Shown here one piece after another: positions 25,293 through 34,901 of a stretch of DNA of 64,000 nt (positions are counted from its first letter, which is position 1; each line of letters begins with the position of its first letter). Origin of the DNA: Oscillospiraceae bacterium (GTDB lineage: Bacteria; Bacillota; Clostridia; Oscillospirales; Oscillospiraceae); contig WRAO01000009.1 in assembly GCA_009780175.1 (NCBI GenBank), positions 20,971-84,970 on the forward strand. Direction: 5' to 3'. The position numbers and the translations under genes were made by a program. Below the pieces are notes generated by a model. It was not told where the DNA came from, did no database searches, and saw nothing but the letters and a program-made list of their open reading frames with translations.

Positions 25293-26783
25293 GTGAAGAT
25301 GTGGTATATGAGTACGCGGGATAAGACGGTGCGGGTGAGCGCGGCGGAGGCGATTGCGCAGGGGCTGGCTTCGGATGGCGGGCTGTTCGTGCCGGAGGTG
25401 CTGCCGCGGTTTACGGAGGATCAGATCGAGTCGCTTTGTGAGATGACCTATCAGGAGCGGGCGGTCTATCTCATGGGCTTTTTCCTCAGAGACTTTAGCT
25501 TTCCGGAGTTGGCGGAGTTTGTGGAGCAGGCGTATAACGAGAAGACTTTTGATGCGCCGGAGATTGCGCCCTTGGTAGAGTGCGCGGAGGACACTTGGTT
25601 CCTCGAGCTTTGGCATGGGCCGACTTCGGCGTTTAAGGATATGGCTTTGCAAATTTTGCCCTATCTGCTCACGGCGTCTTTGGAGAAGACGAAGGAGGAG
25701 CGGGAGGTTTGTATTCTCGTTGCTACGTCCGGGGATACGGGCAAGGCCGCGCTGGAGGGCTTTTGCGATGTGCCGCGGACGAAGATTTTGGTGTTTTATC
25801 CGAAGGACGGCGTGAGCGATGTGCAGGCTTTGCAGATGCAGACGCAGGCGGGGGATAACGTGGGCGTGTTGAGCGTTGTCGGGAATTTTGACGACGCGCA
25901 GACGGGTGTGAAGCGGATTTTTGGGGATGCGGCTTTGGCGAAAGAACTGAACGATCGTGGCTATTTCCTCTCATCGGCGAACTCGATCAATTGGGGGCGG
26001 CTGTTGCCGCAGATTGTGTATTATGTGTCGGCTTATTGCGATTTGATCCGTGCGGAGCGCATTGAGGTGGGGGAGCGTGTAAACTTCTCTGTGCCGACGG
26101 GGAATTTCGGCAATATCCTCGCGGGATTTTATGCCAAGCAGATGGGATTGCCAATTGGGAAGCTGATCTGCGCTTCGAACGCGAACAATGTGTTGACGGA
26201 GTTCATTCGGACCGGGGTTTATAATCGGAACCGGCCGTTCCATACGACGCTTTCGCCTTCGATGGATATTTTGGTGTCCAGCAATTTGGAGCGGCTGTTG
26301 TTTTTGCTCTCGGGCGGGAATGACACGGAGACTGCGGGGTATATGAAGGAGCTGTCTGAAAAAGGGCAGTATACGGTTTCGCCGGAGGTTCGGGCGGCTG
26401 TGGCGGAGACGTTTTGGGCGGATTTCTGTGATGACGCGCGGACGCGGGAGCGGATTGCGGAGCTGTTTGAGGCGGGGTATTTGATGGACACGCATACGGC
26501 TGTGGCGTATGATGTGCTTGAGAAATATCGCGCGGAGACTGGGGATACTACGCCTACGGTGGTGGTTTCTACTGCGAGCCCGTATAAGTTTGCGGACAGT
26601 GTGCTGGATGCGCTGGGGGCTTTGGGAGACGCCGAAGGGCTGGCGCTGATTGATAAGCTCAGCGAGGTGAGCGGAACGACGGCGCCGGAGCCGCTGGTGG
26701 CGCTTCGGGGCAAAGAGGTTCGGTTTGATCGGACGGTTGAGGCTGAGGAGATGACCGCGGCTGTGCGGGCGTTTTTGGTGTGA
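25293..26783 (+). CDS. thrC: threonine synthase
   Basis: The 496-residue PLP enzyme shows the long (yeast/E. coli-type) threonine synthase pattern. YMSTRDKTVRVSAAEAIAQGLASDGGLFVPE is at the N-terminus and the PLP lysine is in GPTSAFKDMALQ. LVATSGDTGKAALEGF, NSINWGRLLPQIVYYV and PTGNFGNILAG follow. It converts O-phosphohomoserine to threonine. It starts at GTG 25293 after AAGGA; ATG 25299 is possible. It is convergent with the DUF1540 gene. Confidence 0.96.
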   Translation: MKMWYMSTRDKTVRVSAAEAIAQGLASDGGLFVPEVLPRFTEDQIESLCEMTYQERAVYLMGFFLRDFSFPELAEFVEQAYNEKTFDAPEIAPLVECAEDTWFLELWHGPTSAFKDMALQILPYLLTASLEKTKEEREVCILVATSGDTGKAALEGFCDVPRTKILVFYPKDGVSDVQALQMQTQAGDNVGVLSVVGNFDDAQTGVKRIFGDAALAKELNDRGYFLSSANSINWGRLLPQIVYYVSAYCDLIRAERIEVGERVNFSVPTGNFGNILAGFYAKQMGLPIGKLICASNANNVLTEFIRTGVYNRNRPFHTTLSPSMDILVSSNLERLLFLLSGGNDTETAGYMKELSEKGQYTVSPEVRAAVAETFWADFCDDARTRERIAELFEAGYLMDTHTAVAYDVLEKYRAETGDTTPTVVVSTASPYKFADSVLDALGALGDAEGLALIDKLSEVSGTTAPEPLVALRGKEVRFDRTVEAEEMTAAVRAFLV

Positions 26784-26791
26784 TGCAGCGA

Positions 26792-26815
26792 AAGCCTCCT
26801 TTGGAAAAGGAACCT
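26792..26815. repeat. short interspersed repeat, family C copy 1
   Basis: A CCTCCTTTGGAAAAGGAACC-type palindrome just after the thrC stop. Related copies lie at 40160-40203 and 45498-45523. Confidence 0.6.
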
Positions 26816-26827
26816 ATGCGCGAAAAG

Positions 26828-26852
26828 AGGGACGCTGTGGACAGCGTCCCTT
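26828..26852 (-). terminator. hairpin terminator for the DUF1540 gene
   Basis: GGGACGCTGT and ACAGCGTCCC form a perfect stem. Read on the minus strand it is followed by CTCTTTTCG, a short T-rich tail. On the + strand there is no T-run. Confidence 0.6.
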
Positions 26853-26866
26853 ACACCAAGAAATAG

Positions 26867-27043
26867 TTACTTCGCTTCGAAGGTGCCGCAGCAGGTGTCG
26901 CGTTCGTCTTTGCAGTTTTGAACTTGGTTTGCGACTTGAATGTGGTCAGCGTGGCACATGAGGTCGGCGCTGTTGTAGACGCAGCTTGTTACGTCGCAGC
27001 TGACGCCGGAGAGGCTGGCTGTGGTTTTTTTGGCTTTTATCAT
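26867..27043 (-). CDS. DUF1540 domain small cysteine-rich protein
   Basis: The 58-residue protein has six cysteines in the DUF1540 arrangement: GVSCDVTSCVYN, then a middle Cys before HADHIQV, and a final CCGTF. DUF1540 proteins are common in Clostridia. They are thought to bind metal through these cysteines, and their role is unknown. The ATG at 27043 has AAGGAGA well placed on the minus strand. It is distinct from the SCIFF six-cysteine ranthipeptide, which lacks the C-x-V-x-x-C-x-Y-N pattern; no radical SAM maturase is adjacent. Confidence 0.88.
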   Translation of the reverse strand: MIKAKKTTASLSGVSCDVTSCVYNSADLMCHADHIQVANQVQNCKDERDTCCGTFEAK

Positions 27044-27064
27044 AGTTGTTTCTCCTTTGTTGAT

Positions 27065-27091
27065 GGGCGGGCGGCAGGATGCCGCCCCTAC
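27065..27091. repeat. short palindromic repeat, family B copy 1
   Basis: GGGCGGCAGGATGCCGCCC followed by CTAC. A second near-identical copy lies at 31713-31737. Confidence 0.7.
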
Positions 27092-27151
27092 AAATGATAT
27101 TGTTCCAGATTCAGTTTTCCCGGTGGGATTTGAACTATTCCGGAGGTTCTT

Positions 27152-27844
27152 ATGTCTCTTTATGCCATTGGTGATTTGCATCTCTCGCTCGCTACGGACA
27201 AGCCGATGGACGTGTTTGGCGGGCGGTGGGAGCGGTATGTGGAAAAATTGCTCGATGGATTTTCCGCGCTCGGGCCGGAGGATATGACGGTGCTTTGCGG
27301 AGATTTGACTTGGGGAATGAACCTGGAGGAGAGTTTGGCGGATTTCCAGTTTATCCACGCGCTGCCGGGGAAGAAATTGGTGCTCAAGGGGAATCACGAT
27401 TACTGGTGGAATACGGCGACGAAGATTGGGCAGTTTTTTTTCGCGCATGGGATTGACAGCATCGGGCTACTCCACAATAATTGCCACTTTTATGGCGACA
27501 TCGCGATTTGCGGGACGCGGGGGTGGTTTTATGAGGAGGAGACGGGCAGCGAGCATGATAAGAAGATCATGAATCGGGAACTGTTGCGGCTGGAAGCTTC
27601 GCTGAAAGCGGCGGGAGATAGGGAGAAATTTTGTTTTTTGCACTATCCGCCGCGGTATAAGGACTATATTTGCCAGGAGATTGTGGACTTGATGACGGCA
27701 TATGGGGTTACGCGGTGTTTTTATGGGCATATTCATGGGCCGAGCCATCGGTTTGCGGTGGAGGGTTTGGTCGGGGGGATCGACTATCGAATGGTGTCGG
27801 CGGATGCGTTGCAGTTTGCGCCGTATAAAATATTGGAAAGTTAA
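27152..27844 (+). CDS. calcineurin-like metallophosphoesterase
   Basis: The 230-residue protein has the dinuclear-metal phosphoesterase motifs in order: YAIGDLHLS (D-x-H), VLCGDLTWG (G-D), LKGNHDYWW (G-N-H-D), CFLHYPP and YGHIHGPSH (G-H-x-H). This length and C-terminus match a Firmicutes family of predicted serine/threonine- or nucleotide-directed phosphoesterases. The substrate is unknown. It has no close operon partner; the next gene (tig) has its own promoter. Confidence 0.9.
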   Translation: MSLYAIGDLHLSLATDKPMDVFGGRWERYVEKLLDGFSALGPEDMTVLCGDLTWGMNLEESLADFQFIHALPGKKLVLKGNHDYWWNTATKIGQFFFAHGIDSIGLLHNNCHFYGDIAICGTRGWFYEEETGSEHDKKIMNRELLRLEASLKAAGDREKFCFLHYPPRYKDYICQEIVDLMTAYGVTRCFYGHIHGPSHRFAVEGLVGGIDYRMVSADALQFAPYKILES

Positions 27845-27876
27845 CGAAATCTGTAGAAAAATTAACAGATAATTAT

Positions 27877-27905
27877 TTGCAATTTTTGGCCCCATCTGAT
27901 ACAAT
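27877..27905 (+). promoter_or_regulatory. sigma-A promoter of tig
   Basis: TTGCAA (27877-27882), 17 bp, TACAAT (27900-27905), 35 bp upstream of the trigger factor start. Confidence 0.8.
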
Positions 27906-27939
27906 ACGGGGCGGATAAGGATTTAGGAGGATGGCAGAG

Positions 27940-29379
27940 ATGAAAGTTAACGGGGTAAATCCAAAAGAGAAGAGCACAATCGAGGTAATTGTAGAGGTTC
28001 CGGCGGCTGCGTTTGAGGCTGCGTTGGAGCAGTCTTACCGTAAGAATCGGGGTGGGTTGTTGATCCCCGGGTTTCGGAAGGGGAAGGCGCCTCGGAAGAT
28101 CATTGAGCGGATGTATGGAAACTCGTTTTTCTTTGAGGATGCCATTAACATCGTCGCGCCGGATGCGTTTGAGTATGCGGTGAAAGAGAAAGACCTCAAG
28201 ACCGTTGGGCGTCCGAGTGTGGAAGATGTGGACGTTTCGGACGATAAGGTGTTGACGCTGACCTTTACGACGGCGCTCTATCCGGAGGTGACTCTGGGTA
28301 CTTATAAGGGCCTTTCTGCGGAGAAAAACGCGGAGGCAGTGAAGAAGGCTGACATTGACGCGGAGCTCTTGGCTCTGCAAAAGCGTAATGCGCGGATTCA
28401 GCCTGTCAAACGGAAGGCGAAGAAGGGCGACACGGCAGTGATCGACTTTGAAGGCTTCCTCGATGGCGTACCGTTTGATGGCGGCAAGGCCGATGGATTT
28501 GATCTGGTTCTGGGGTCGGGGTCGTTTGTACCTGGGTTTGAGGATCAGGTGATTGGCATGAAAGCCGGGGATGAGAAGGCGGTTAAGATTACCTTCCCGG
28601 TGGATTATGCGGCGGATTTGGCTGGCAAAGACGTTGTATTCCAAGTGACTTGCCAGGAGGTCAAAGAGCAGGTTTTGCCGGAGCTCGACGATGAGTTTGC
28701 CAAGGATGTGTCTGAGTTTGACACGTTGAAAGAGCTTCAGGAAGACATCAAAACCAGACTCACCGCAGAGCGGACGAAGAAGGCGGACGATGCGTTCGAG
28801 GAAGCCATCATGAAGCAGGCTGTGGAGAGCATGACCGTTGAGGTCCCCGCCGCGATGGTGGAGCAGACTTTGGACGGCATGATGCAGGACTTCCATTACA
28901 GCATCTCTTCGCAGGGCATGGATCCGGCGCAGTATTTGCAGATGATGGGCATGAATGTGGAGGGCTTCCGCGAGGGCAGCCGTTCGACTGCGTTGGCCCG
29001 GCTCAAGACGAGCTTGTTGCTGGAGGCTGTAGCTGCTGCGGAGAAGATCGCGGTAGTCGAGGCGGATATTGAGGCGGAGTATGCGCGTCTGGCGGAGCAA
29101 TACGGCCAGGCGGTGGAGCGGATTAAGAAGATGGTCAGCGCGGAGGATCTCACAGGGGATATCATGCGCCGGAAGGCTTCGGAGTTGATCTTCGGCAGCG
29201 CGAAGACGAAGGCGGCGAAGAAGTCTGCCAAGACGGACGAGGCGGAGGCTCCGGCGGAAGCGGCTGAAGAAAAGCCAGCCAAGAAGCCCGCTGCGAAAAA
29301 GGCGGCCAAGACGGAAGCTGAGGTAACTGAGAAGAAGCCGGTGGCGAAGACGACGAAGGCGAAGAAAGAGACGGAATAA
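27940..29379 (+). CDS. tig: trigger factor with a long Lys/Ala-rich C-terminal tail
   Basis: The 479-residue chaperone has the ribosome-binding signature GFRKGKAP near residue 45. An FKBP-type peptidyl-prolyl isomerase domain spans about residues 160-245 (KKGDTAVIDFEGFLDGVPFDG), with a helical C-terminal domain after it. The last ~55 residues are an unusual low-complexity tail rich in K, A, E and P (repeats such as KKPAAKKAAK), not part of the normal fold. It assists nascent chains at the ribosome exit. Of two ATGs, 27940 has AGGAGG 9 bp upstream, while 27931 abuts it. Confidence 0.96.
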   Translation: MKVNGVNPKEKSTIEVIVEVPAAAFEAALEQSYRKNRGGLLIPGFRKGKAPRKIIERMYGNSFFFEDAINIVAPDAFEYAVKEKDLKTVGRPSVEDVDVSDDKVLTLTFTTALYPEVTLGTYKGLSAEKNAEAVKKADIDAELLALQKRNARIQPVKRKAKKGDTAVIDFEGFLDGVPFDGGKADGFDLVLGSGSFVPGFEDQVIGMKAGDEKAVKITFPVDYAADLAGKDVVFQVTCQEVKEQVLPELDDEFAKDVSEFDTLKELQEDIKTRLTAERTKKADDAFEEAIMKQAVESMTVEVPAAMVEQTLDGMMQDFHYSISSQGMDPAQYLQMMGMNVEGFREGSRSTALARLKTSLLLEAVAAAEKIAVVEADIEAEYARLAEQYGQAVERIKKMVSAEDLTGDIMRRKASELIFGSAKTKAAKKSAKTDEAEAPAEAAEEKPAKKPAAKKAAKTEAEVTEKKPVAKTTKAKKETE

Positions 29380-29405
29380 AAGCTAGTCCTCATGGCTAGT
29401 ATGGT

Positions 29406-29435
29406 ATATGGCGCGATGTTTGTGTCGCGCCATAT
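29406..29435. repeat. hairpin between tig and clpP
   Basis: ATATGGCGCGA pairs with TCGCGCCATAT. There is no T-run after it. It resembles the GGGCGCGAT hairpin at 63054-63081, so it may belong to the interspersed repeats rather than being a terminator. Confidence 0.55.
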
Positions 29436-29502
29436 TGCTGGAAAAAACTTGACATAATTTGTAATACAATGTACTGATGGATTTGCGAGGAGGGTTTCGT
29501 AT

Positions 29503-30084
29503 ATGAGTTTGGTTCCATATGTAGTTGAACAGACCAGCCGCGGCGAGCGGTCTTATGACATTTATTCGCGGCTTTTGAATGATCGAATTGTGATGTTGTC
29601 TGATGAGGTCAATGATGTGACGGCCAGCCTCATTGTGGCCCAGCTTCTGTATTTGGAGGCGCAGGATCCGGATAAGGATATTCAGTTTTATATCAACAGC
29701 CCCGGCGGGTCGATCACGTCCGGCATGGCGATCTATGATACGATGCAGTATATCAAGGCGGATGTGTCTACCATTTGCATCGGCATGGCGGCGAGCATGG
29801 GGGCGTTTTTGCTCTCGGCGGGGGCGAAGGGGAAGCGTCTGGCTTTGCCGAATGCGGAGGTTATGATTCACCAGCCGTCCGGCGGGAGCCGGGGGCAGGC
29901 GACGGATATTCAAATCCAGGCCGAGCGGATCTTGCGGATGAAGAAGAATCTGAACCAGATTTTGGCTGAGAATACCGGCAAGCCGATCGAAGTGATCGAG
30001 AAGGACTGCGAGCGGGATTATTTTATGAGCGCGCAGGAAGCGGTTGAGTATGGGATTTTAGATAAGGTAATTTCCAAGCGCTAG
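29503..30084 (+). CDS. clpP: ATP-dependent Clp protease proteolytic subunit
   Basis: The 193-residue ClpP has the catalytic triad in place: Ser in GMAASMGAF, His in VMIHQPSGG and Asp in the ERDYFMSA region. It opens with the usual [23 protein letters not shown]. It forms the tetradecameric chamber fed by ClpX, encoded next. GAGGAGGG precedes the ATG. The last codons (ISKR) and the stop lie inside a 28-bp perfect palindrome. Confidence 0.98.
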   Translation: MSLVPYVVEQTSRGERSYDIYSRLLNDRIVMLSDEVNDVTASLIVAQLLYLEAQDPDKDIQFYINSPGGSITSGMAIYDTMQYIKADVSTICIGMAASMGAFLLSAGAKGKRLALPNAEVMIHQPSGGSRGQATDIQIQAERILRMKKNLNQILAENTGKPIEVIEKDCERDYFMSAQEAVEYGILDKVISKR

Positions 30085-30096
30085 CGCTTGGAAATT
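30069..30096. repeat. 28-bp perfect palindrome spanning the clpP stop codon
   Basis: AATTTCCAAGCGCT is followed directly by its reverse complement, AGCGCTTGGAAATT, centred on the TAG. It could act as a hairpin at the mRNA 3' end. It has no T-run. Confidence 0.85.
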
Positions 30097-30099
30097 AGG

Positions 30100-30260
30100 C
30101 CGCGCTGTGCGCGGATCGCTGCGGCGGGCTTAGGTGTCTTTTTCGAAAAAGACGGATTCTATTTTTTCGCCTTTGTCGTACACTGGCGCGCACTCCGACG
30201 ACGAAAAAGCTTTTCGCTACGCGAAAAGGATGGAGGATGCGATTTTTCTAAAGGTAAGGA
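30100..30260. repeat. hairpin-rich intergenic element between clpP and clpX
   Basis: It contains an 18-bp palindrome GTCTTTTTCGAAAAAGAC (30136-30153), a CTTTTCG/CGAAAAG hairpin near 30208-30226 and further GC-rich dyads. No gene is visible. It resembles the composite structure of the larger repeats but shares no long identity with them. Confidence 0.45.
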
Positions 30261-30266
30261 GAGTTC

Positions 30267-31604
30267 ATGGCTAGAAAGAGTGACGATAGCAAGACGACGC
30301 GTTGTTCGTTTTGTGGGAAGCATCAAAATCAGGTAGATCGCATGATTGCGGGGCGGGATTCCTGTATCTGTAATGAATGCGTCGATCTCTGCATGGGGAT
30401 TTTGGAAGATGAACTGCCATTGGGTGACTGGGGCGGGGGCAAGGAGGCGGCGCAGACTTTGATGCAACCCGCCAGTTTGCCGCGGCCACAGGATATCCGG
30501 GCGGTTTTGGATGAGTATATTATCGGTCAGGAGCGGGCGAAGATTGCGCTCTCGGTGGCGGTGTATAATCACTATAAACGCATCTATCTCGGCGGTGAGG
30601 ACGATGTGGAGTTGCAAAAAAGCAATATTTTGCTCATCGGACCGACGGGGAGCGGGAAGACGCTGTTTGCACAGACGCTTGCGCGGGTGCTTCAGGTACC
30701 GTTTGCCATCGCCGACGCGACGACCTTAACTGAAGCGGGATATGTCGGAGACGATGTGGAGAATATCCTCGTCCGTCTACTCCAAGCGGCGGATTATGAT
30801 GTGGAGCGGGCCCAGCGGGGAATTATCTATATCGACGAGTTGGATAAGATTTCGCGTAAGAGCGAGAACGCTTCGATTACGCGGGATGTGTCCGGCGAGG
30901 GCGTGCAGCAGGCATTGCTTAAGATTTTGGAAGGCACGGTTGCCAATGTGCCGCCGCAGGGCGGACGGAAGCATCCGCATCAGGAATTTATCCACATTGA
31001 CACGTCTAACATCCTCTTTATCTGTGGAGGCGCTTTTGATGGGCTTGAGAAGATCATTGAGCGGCGCATTCATCGGAGCGGGATCGGGTTTGGAGCGGAC
31101 ATTCAGGGTAAGAAGGACAAAGATGTGGGCGAGATTCTCAGGCATGTGCAGGCGCGGGATTTGCTGAAGTTTGGCATCATCCCGGAGTTGGTGGGACGTT
31201 TGCCGGTGATTACGCCGCTGAAGTCTTTGGGGCGTGAGGAATTGGTTCAGATTCTCACGGAGCCGAAAAATGCGCTTACGAAGCAATATAAGGCGCTCCT
31301 CGGGTATGACGATATGACGCTGGTCTTTGACCGCGGGGCTGTCGAGGCGATTGCGGATCGGGCGATTGAGTTGGAGATCGGTGCGCGGGGTCTGCGCAGC
31401 GTGGTGGAGAATGTGATGCTGGACATCATGTTCAACGCGCCGTCTGACCCGAGCATTGACACGATTACGATTACGGAGGCGACTGTCAGAGACGGTGCGC
31501 CGCCGGAGATGACGCATAAAAATTTGGAGATTAACGTCCCTGCGCCCGGGCCAGTGCTTGGAATCCCCGGGGCTAGCGCGGGACCGGAAGGACATGTATC
31601 GTAA
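30267..31604 (+). CDS. clpX: ATP-dependent Clp protease ATP-binding subunit ClpX
   Basis: The 445-residue AAA+ unfoldase has an N-terminal zinc finger (CSFCGK...CNECVDLC). Walker A is GPTGSGKT, Walker B is IIYIDELDK, and the pore loop G-Y-V-G is within [10 protein letters not shown]. The ClpP-docking IGF-like loop is in [10 protein letters not shown]. It unfolds substrates and feeds them to ClpP. The preceding ~180 bp carry hairpin repeats, and RBS AAGGAGAG gives a clear start. Confidence 0.98.
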   Translation: MARKSDDSKTTRCSFCGKHQNQVDRMIAGRDSCICNECVDLCMGILEDELPLGDWGGGKEAAQTLMQPASLPRPQDIRAVLDEYIIGQERAKIALSVAVYNHYKRIYLGGEDDVELQKSNILLIGPTGSGKTLFAQTLARVLQVPFAIADATTLTEAGYVGDDVENILVRLLQAADYDVERAQRGIIYIDELDKISRKSENASITRDVSGEGVQQALLKILEGTVANVPPQGGRKHPHQEFIHIDTSNILFICGGAFDGLEKIIERRIHRSGIGFGADIQGKKDKDVGEILRHVQARDLLKFGIIPELVGRLPVITPLKSLGREELVQILTEPKNALTKQYKALLGYDDMTLVFDRGAVEAIADRAIELEIGARGLRSVVENVMLDIMFNAPSDPSIDTITITEATVRDGAPPEMTHKNLEINVPAPGPVLGIPGASAGPEGHVS

Positions 31605-31610
31605 ATGCAG

Positions 31611-31737
31611 GATAGGGGCGGCCCTGTGTGGCCGCCCTGTGTTTTAGGCGGGATAGGCGCCCCTGCGGGACTGTGGTGCGTGGAATTGGAGCGGGAGAAG
31701 GCGCAATTTGTGGCGGGCGGCAGGATGCCGCCCCTAC
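31611..31737. repeat. cluster of short GC-rich palindromes (family B and relatives) between clpX and lon
   Basis: GGGGCGGCCCTGTGTGGCCGCCC (31614-31636) is followed by other dyads and then GGGCGGCAGGATGCCGCCCCTAC (31713-31737). The last is near-identical to the copy at 27065. Confidence 0.65.
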
Positions 31738-31772
31738 GGGTGCCACAGGTTAAGATAGAGAGGTGAATATAC

Positions 31773-34190
31773 ATGGAACAAAACAAAGTGAACCAGACGA
31801 TAGAAACGCTGCCGATGGTTGCCCTGCGGGGGATGACGGCGTTTCCGAATATGCTGCTCCACTTCGATGTGGAACGGGCGATGTCGGTTGCGGCGGTGAA
31901 TGCGGCGCTGGCCGGAGATCAGCGGGTGTTTTTGCTGACCCAGCGCGAGATTTCAGACGAGGTGCCTGATGAGGCGGGTCTGTTCCGCATGGGGACGATC
32001 GGCGTGATTAAGCAGGTGCTCCGGGTGCCGGGGCATGGGATGCGCGTGATGGTGGAGGGTGTCTCTCGGGCGGGGCTGCAGGGCCTTGCGTCGGAGAGTC
32101 CGCATTTTATTGCCAATGTCTGTCCCTTGGCGGATGAACCTGTGCCGCAGCGGCGGAATGTGAAGACGGACGCGCTGCTCCGGCAATGTCTGGAACTTTT
32201 TGAGGTATATACGGAACTGTCCGGCGGGCAGGGTGAGATCCATGCTGTGTTCACCAGCGACGCGCCCGGCTATGTGGCAGACTATATTGCGCAGAATATC
32301 GCGATCCGGCATGAGGAGAAGCAGGAAATTCTGGAAGAACTGCGGCCTTTGGCGCGGCTCAAGCAAATTCTCCATATACTCAGCAAAGAAGTGGAGATTT
32401 TGGAGATCAAGAACGACATCGCCGAGCAGACAAGCCAGGTAATGAGCCAGAATCAACGGGATTATTACCTCCGAGAACAGGTCCGCGTGATTAAGCAGGC
32501 CCTTGGGGAGTCTGAAGAGGGCGAGGAGGAATTGGAGGAGTATCGGAACCAAGTTCTGCTTCTCGGGCTTCCGGAAGAACTGGAAGAGAAACTGCTCAAA
32601 GAGGTTGTGCGGTTGGGAAAACAGCCGTATAACTCCTCGGAGGCGGCGGTGATCCGCAGTTATCTGGACACGGTGCTCGAGTTGCCTTGGAATGTGACTA
32701 CAAAAGAGCGTGTGGATATTGCCGCGGCGCGGAAGATATTAGACGCGGATCATTTTGGCATGGACAAGGTGAAGGCGCGGGTGATTGAGTTTTTGGCGGT
32801 GCGGCAGTTGGCGCCGGAGATTAAGGGCGGGATCATTTGTCTCGTCGGGCCGCCGGGTGTGGGTAAGACGAGTATTGCATCGAGCGTGGCGAAGGCTTTG
32901 GGGCGCAATTTCGCGCGGATTTCGCTGGGTGGGATTCATGATGAGGCGGAGATTCGGGGGCATCGGAAGACCTATATCGGTGCGATGCCGGGTCGGATTA
33001 TGGCGGCGATGCGGCAGGCGAAAAGCCGGAATCCACTGTTGCTGTTGGACGAGATTGACAAGCTTGGGCGCGACCATAGGGGAGACCCAGGGTCGGCGCT
33101 GCTGGAGGCCCTCGACTCCGAGCAGAACAGCACGTTCCGGGATCATTATCTAGAACTGCCCTTTGATCTTTCTGAGGTGTTGTTCATCACCACGGCGAAC
33201 ACGCTTGACACGATTCCGCGGCCTTTGCTGGACCGGATGGAGGTCATTGAACTCGGGAGTTATACGGACGAGGAGAAGGTGCAGATTGCGGAGCGGCATT
33301 TGTTGCCGAAACAGCGCAAGCGGCATGGACTCACAGTGCGGCAACTGAAGCTGCGGGCGGACGCGGTGCGGGATATCATCGCGGGGTATACGAGAGAGTC
33401 CGGTGTGCGGCAGTTGGAGCGGGAGATTACAAAAATCTGCCGGAAGACGGCGGCGCAGATTGCCGAGGGAGAGATCAAGAGCCGCAATGTGACCACGGCG
33501 GAGCTGCATGGTTTGCTGGGGGCGCGGAAATATCACATCGAGACGGTGAGCCCGGTGGATGAGGTCGGCCTTGTGCGGGGATTGGCTTGGACGAGTGTCG
33601 GCGGGGAGATTTTGACCGTTGAGGTGAGTGTGTTGCCGGGGAGCGGGAAGTTGGAGCTCACCGGAAATCTCGGCAATGTGATGCAGGAGTCCGCGAAGGC
33701 GGCGTTGAGCTATATCCGCTCTCGGACTACGACGCTTGGGATCGCGGAGGATTTTTATAAGACGCAGGATATTCACATCCACTTCCCGGAGGGGTCGATT
33801 CCGAAGGATGGACCGTCGGCCGGGATTGCGATGGCGGTGGCGATGGTGTCGGCCTTGACGGGTGCGCCGGTTCGGCGGGATTTGGCGATGACGGGGGAGA
33901 TTACGCTCCGAGGTCGGGTGCTGGAGATCGGCGGGCTCAAGGAGAAGACGATGGCGGCGCTGCGGAGTGATATTCGCACGGTGATTGTGCCGCTGCAGAA
34001 TGAGAGTGATCTGGACGAGATTGATCCGACGGTGCGGGCGGCGTTGCAGATTGTGCTGGTGGATCATATGGACGCGGTGTTGGAAATCGCGCTCAGTTTG
34101 CCGGAAGGCAAGGGTGAGAAAAAGTCTGCGCCGGTGAAGAAAGCCACGGCTAGTAAGAAACGGAAGACTGGGGCAGTGATCCAGCAGTAA
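31773..34190 (+). CDS. lon: ATP-dependent protease La (Lon)
   Basis: The 805-residue LonA has an N-terminal substrate domain ([22 protein letters not shown]) and a central coiled coil. The AAA+ module has Walker [10 protein letters not shown] and Walker B LLLDEIDK. The C-terminal Ser-Lys protease carries the nucleophile in [11 protein letters not shown]. It degrades misfolded and regulatory proteins in the cytoplasm. A Lys/Ala-rich tail ends the protein. It belongs to the tig-clpP-clpX-lon-engB block conserved in Clostridia. Confidence 0.98.
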   Translation: MEQNKVNQTIETLPMVALRGMTAFPNMLLHFDVERAMSVAAVNAALAGDQRVFLLTQREISDEVPDEAGLFRMGTIGVIKQVLRVPGHGMRVMVEGVSRAGLQGLASESPHFIANVCPLADEPVPQRRNVKTDALLRQCLELFEVYTELSGGQGEIHAVFTSDAPGYVADYIAQNIAIRHEEKQEILEELRPLARLKQILHILSKEVEILEIKNDIAEQTSQVMSQNQRDYYLREQVRVIKQALGESEEGEEELEEYRNQVLLLGLPEELEEKLLKEVVRLGKQPYNSSEAAVIRSYLDTVLELPWNVTTKERVDIAAARKILDADHFGMDKVKARVIEFLAVRQLAPEIKGGIICLVGPPGVGKTSIASSVAKALGRNFARISLGGIHDEAEIRGHRKTYIGAMPGRIMAAMRQAKSRNPLLLLDEIDKLGRDHRGDPGSALLEALDSEQNSTFRDHYLELPFDLSEVLFITTANTLDTIPRPLLDRMEVIELGSYTDEEKVQIAERHLLPKQRKRHGLTVRQLKLRADAVRDIIAGYTRESGVRQLEREITKICRKTAAQIAEGEIKSRNVTTAELHGLLGARKYHIETVSPVDEVGLVRGLAWTSVGGEILTVEVSVLPGSGKLELTGNLGNVMQESAKAALSYIRSRTTTLGIAEDFYKTQDIHIHFPEGSIPKDGPSAGIAMAVAMVSALTGAPVRRDLAMTGEITLRGRVLEIGGLKEKTMAALRSDIRTVIVPLQNESDLDEIDPTVRAALQIVLVDHMDAVLEIALSLPEGKGEKKSAPVKKATASKKRKTGAVIQQ

Positions 34191-34197
34191 GAGGCAT

Positions 34198-34260
34198 GTA
34201 GGGGCGGGGTTCTACCCCGCCCGTTTTGTATCGCGGGCGGGGCAGAATCCCGCCCCTACG
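34198..34260. repeat. paired short palindromes between lon and engB
   Basis: GTAGGGGCGGGGTTCTACCCCGCCC and GCGGGCGGGGCAGAATCCCGCCCCTAC form an inverted pair. They end in the same GTAGGGG/CCCCTAC termini as families A and B. Confidence 0.7.
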
Positions 34261-34274
34261 AGAGGGAGCGGAAT

Positions 34275-34898
34275 ATGAATGTACATAATGTGGAGTTTTT
34301 GAAGAGTGTGACGAGTCCGGAGAACTTTATTGACGATGAGCGGCCGCAGATTGTGTTTGCGGGGAAAAGTAATGTGGGCAAGTCTAGTGTGCTGAACTGC
34401 GTACTGCGCCGAAAAAACTTCGCCCGCGTAGGGCAGACGCCAGGGAAGACGGTGCATATCAATTATTTCCTCGTAGATCAGAAGGCCTATTTTGTGGATT
34501 TGCCGGGCTATGGGTATGCGAAGGTATCCAAGACGGAGCGGGATCGTTGGGGTCGGCTGATGGAGCAATATTTCGGCGCGGGCCTCATTGATCTGGGCGT
34601 TATGATCGTAGACGCGCGGCATAAGCCGACGAAGGATGACTGTGTGATGGCGGCTTGGTTTAAAGAGACAGGCTGTCCGCTGATGATTGTGGCGAATAAG
34701 GTGGATAAGTTGGCGAAGAGCCATATTGAGCCGAACATGGCGGTGATTCGAGAGACATTGGGACTCTCCTCGGAAGTAGAGATTATTCCGTTTTCTGCTG
34801 AGAAGGGTGTTGGGCGAGAGGCCTTGCTAGCTCGTTTGCAGGAGGCTGCTGCAGTTCCAGGTGAAGCGGATTTGCCTGAGGAGGCACCCTCTCTATAA
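34275..34898 (+). CDS. engB: ribosome biogenesis GTP-binding protein EngB/YsxC
   Basis: The 207-residue GTPase has G1 GKSNVGKS, G2 GKT in GQTPGKTVHIN, G3 DLPGYGYAKV, G4 NKVDKL and G5 FSAEKG. DLPGYGYAKVSK is diagnostic of EngB/YsxC, needed for 50S assembly. The RBS GAGAGGGAG is upstream of the ATG. It ends the tig-to-engB block; a large interspersed repeat follows directly after its stop. Confidence 0.97.
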   Translation: MNVHNVEFLKSVTSPENFIDDERPQIVFAGKSNVGKSSVLNCVLRRKNFARVGQTPGKTVHINYFLVDQKAYFVDLPGYGYAKVSKTERDRWGRLMEQYFGAGLIDLGVMIVDARHKPTKDDCVMAAWFKETGCPLMIVANKVDKLAKSHIEPNMAVIRETLGLSSEVEIIPFSAEKGVGREALLARLQEAAAVPGEADLPEEAPSL

Positions 34899-34901
34899 CA
34901 C

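Noticed and set aside
26867..27043. SCIFF-type ranthipeptide precursor (six cysteines)
   Set aside because: Cysteine spacing and the CVYN motif fit DUF1540, and there is no adjacent SCIFF maturase.
29449..29470. TTGACA...TACAAT upstream of clpP as a promoter
   Set aside because: The two hexamers are only 10 bp apart; the correctly spaced alternative (TACTGA at 29472) is weak. A clpP promoter probably exists here but cannot be fixed from sequence.
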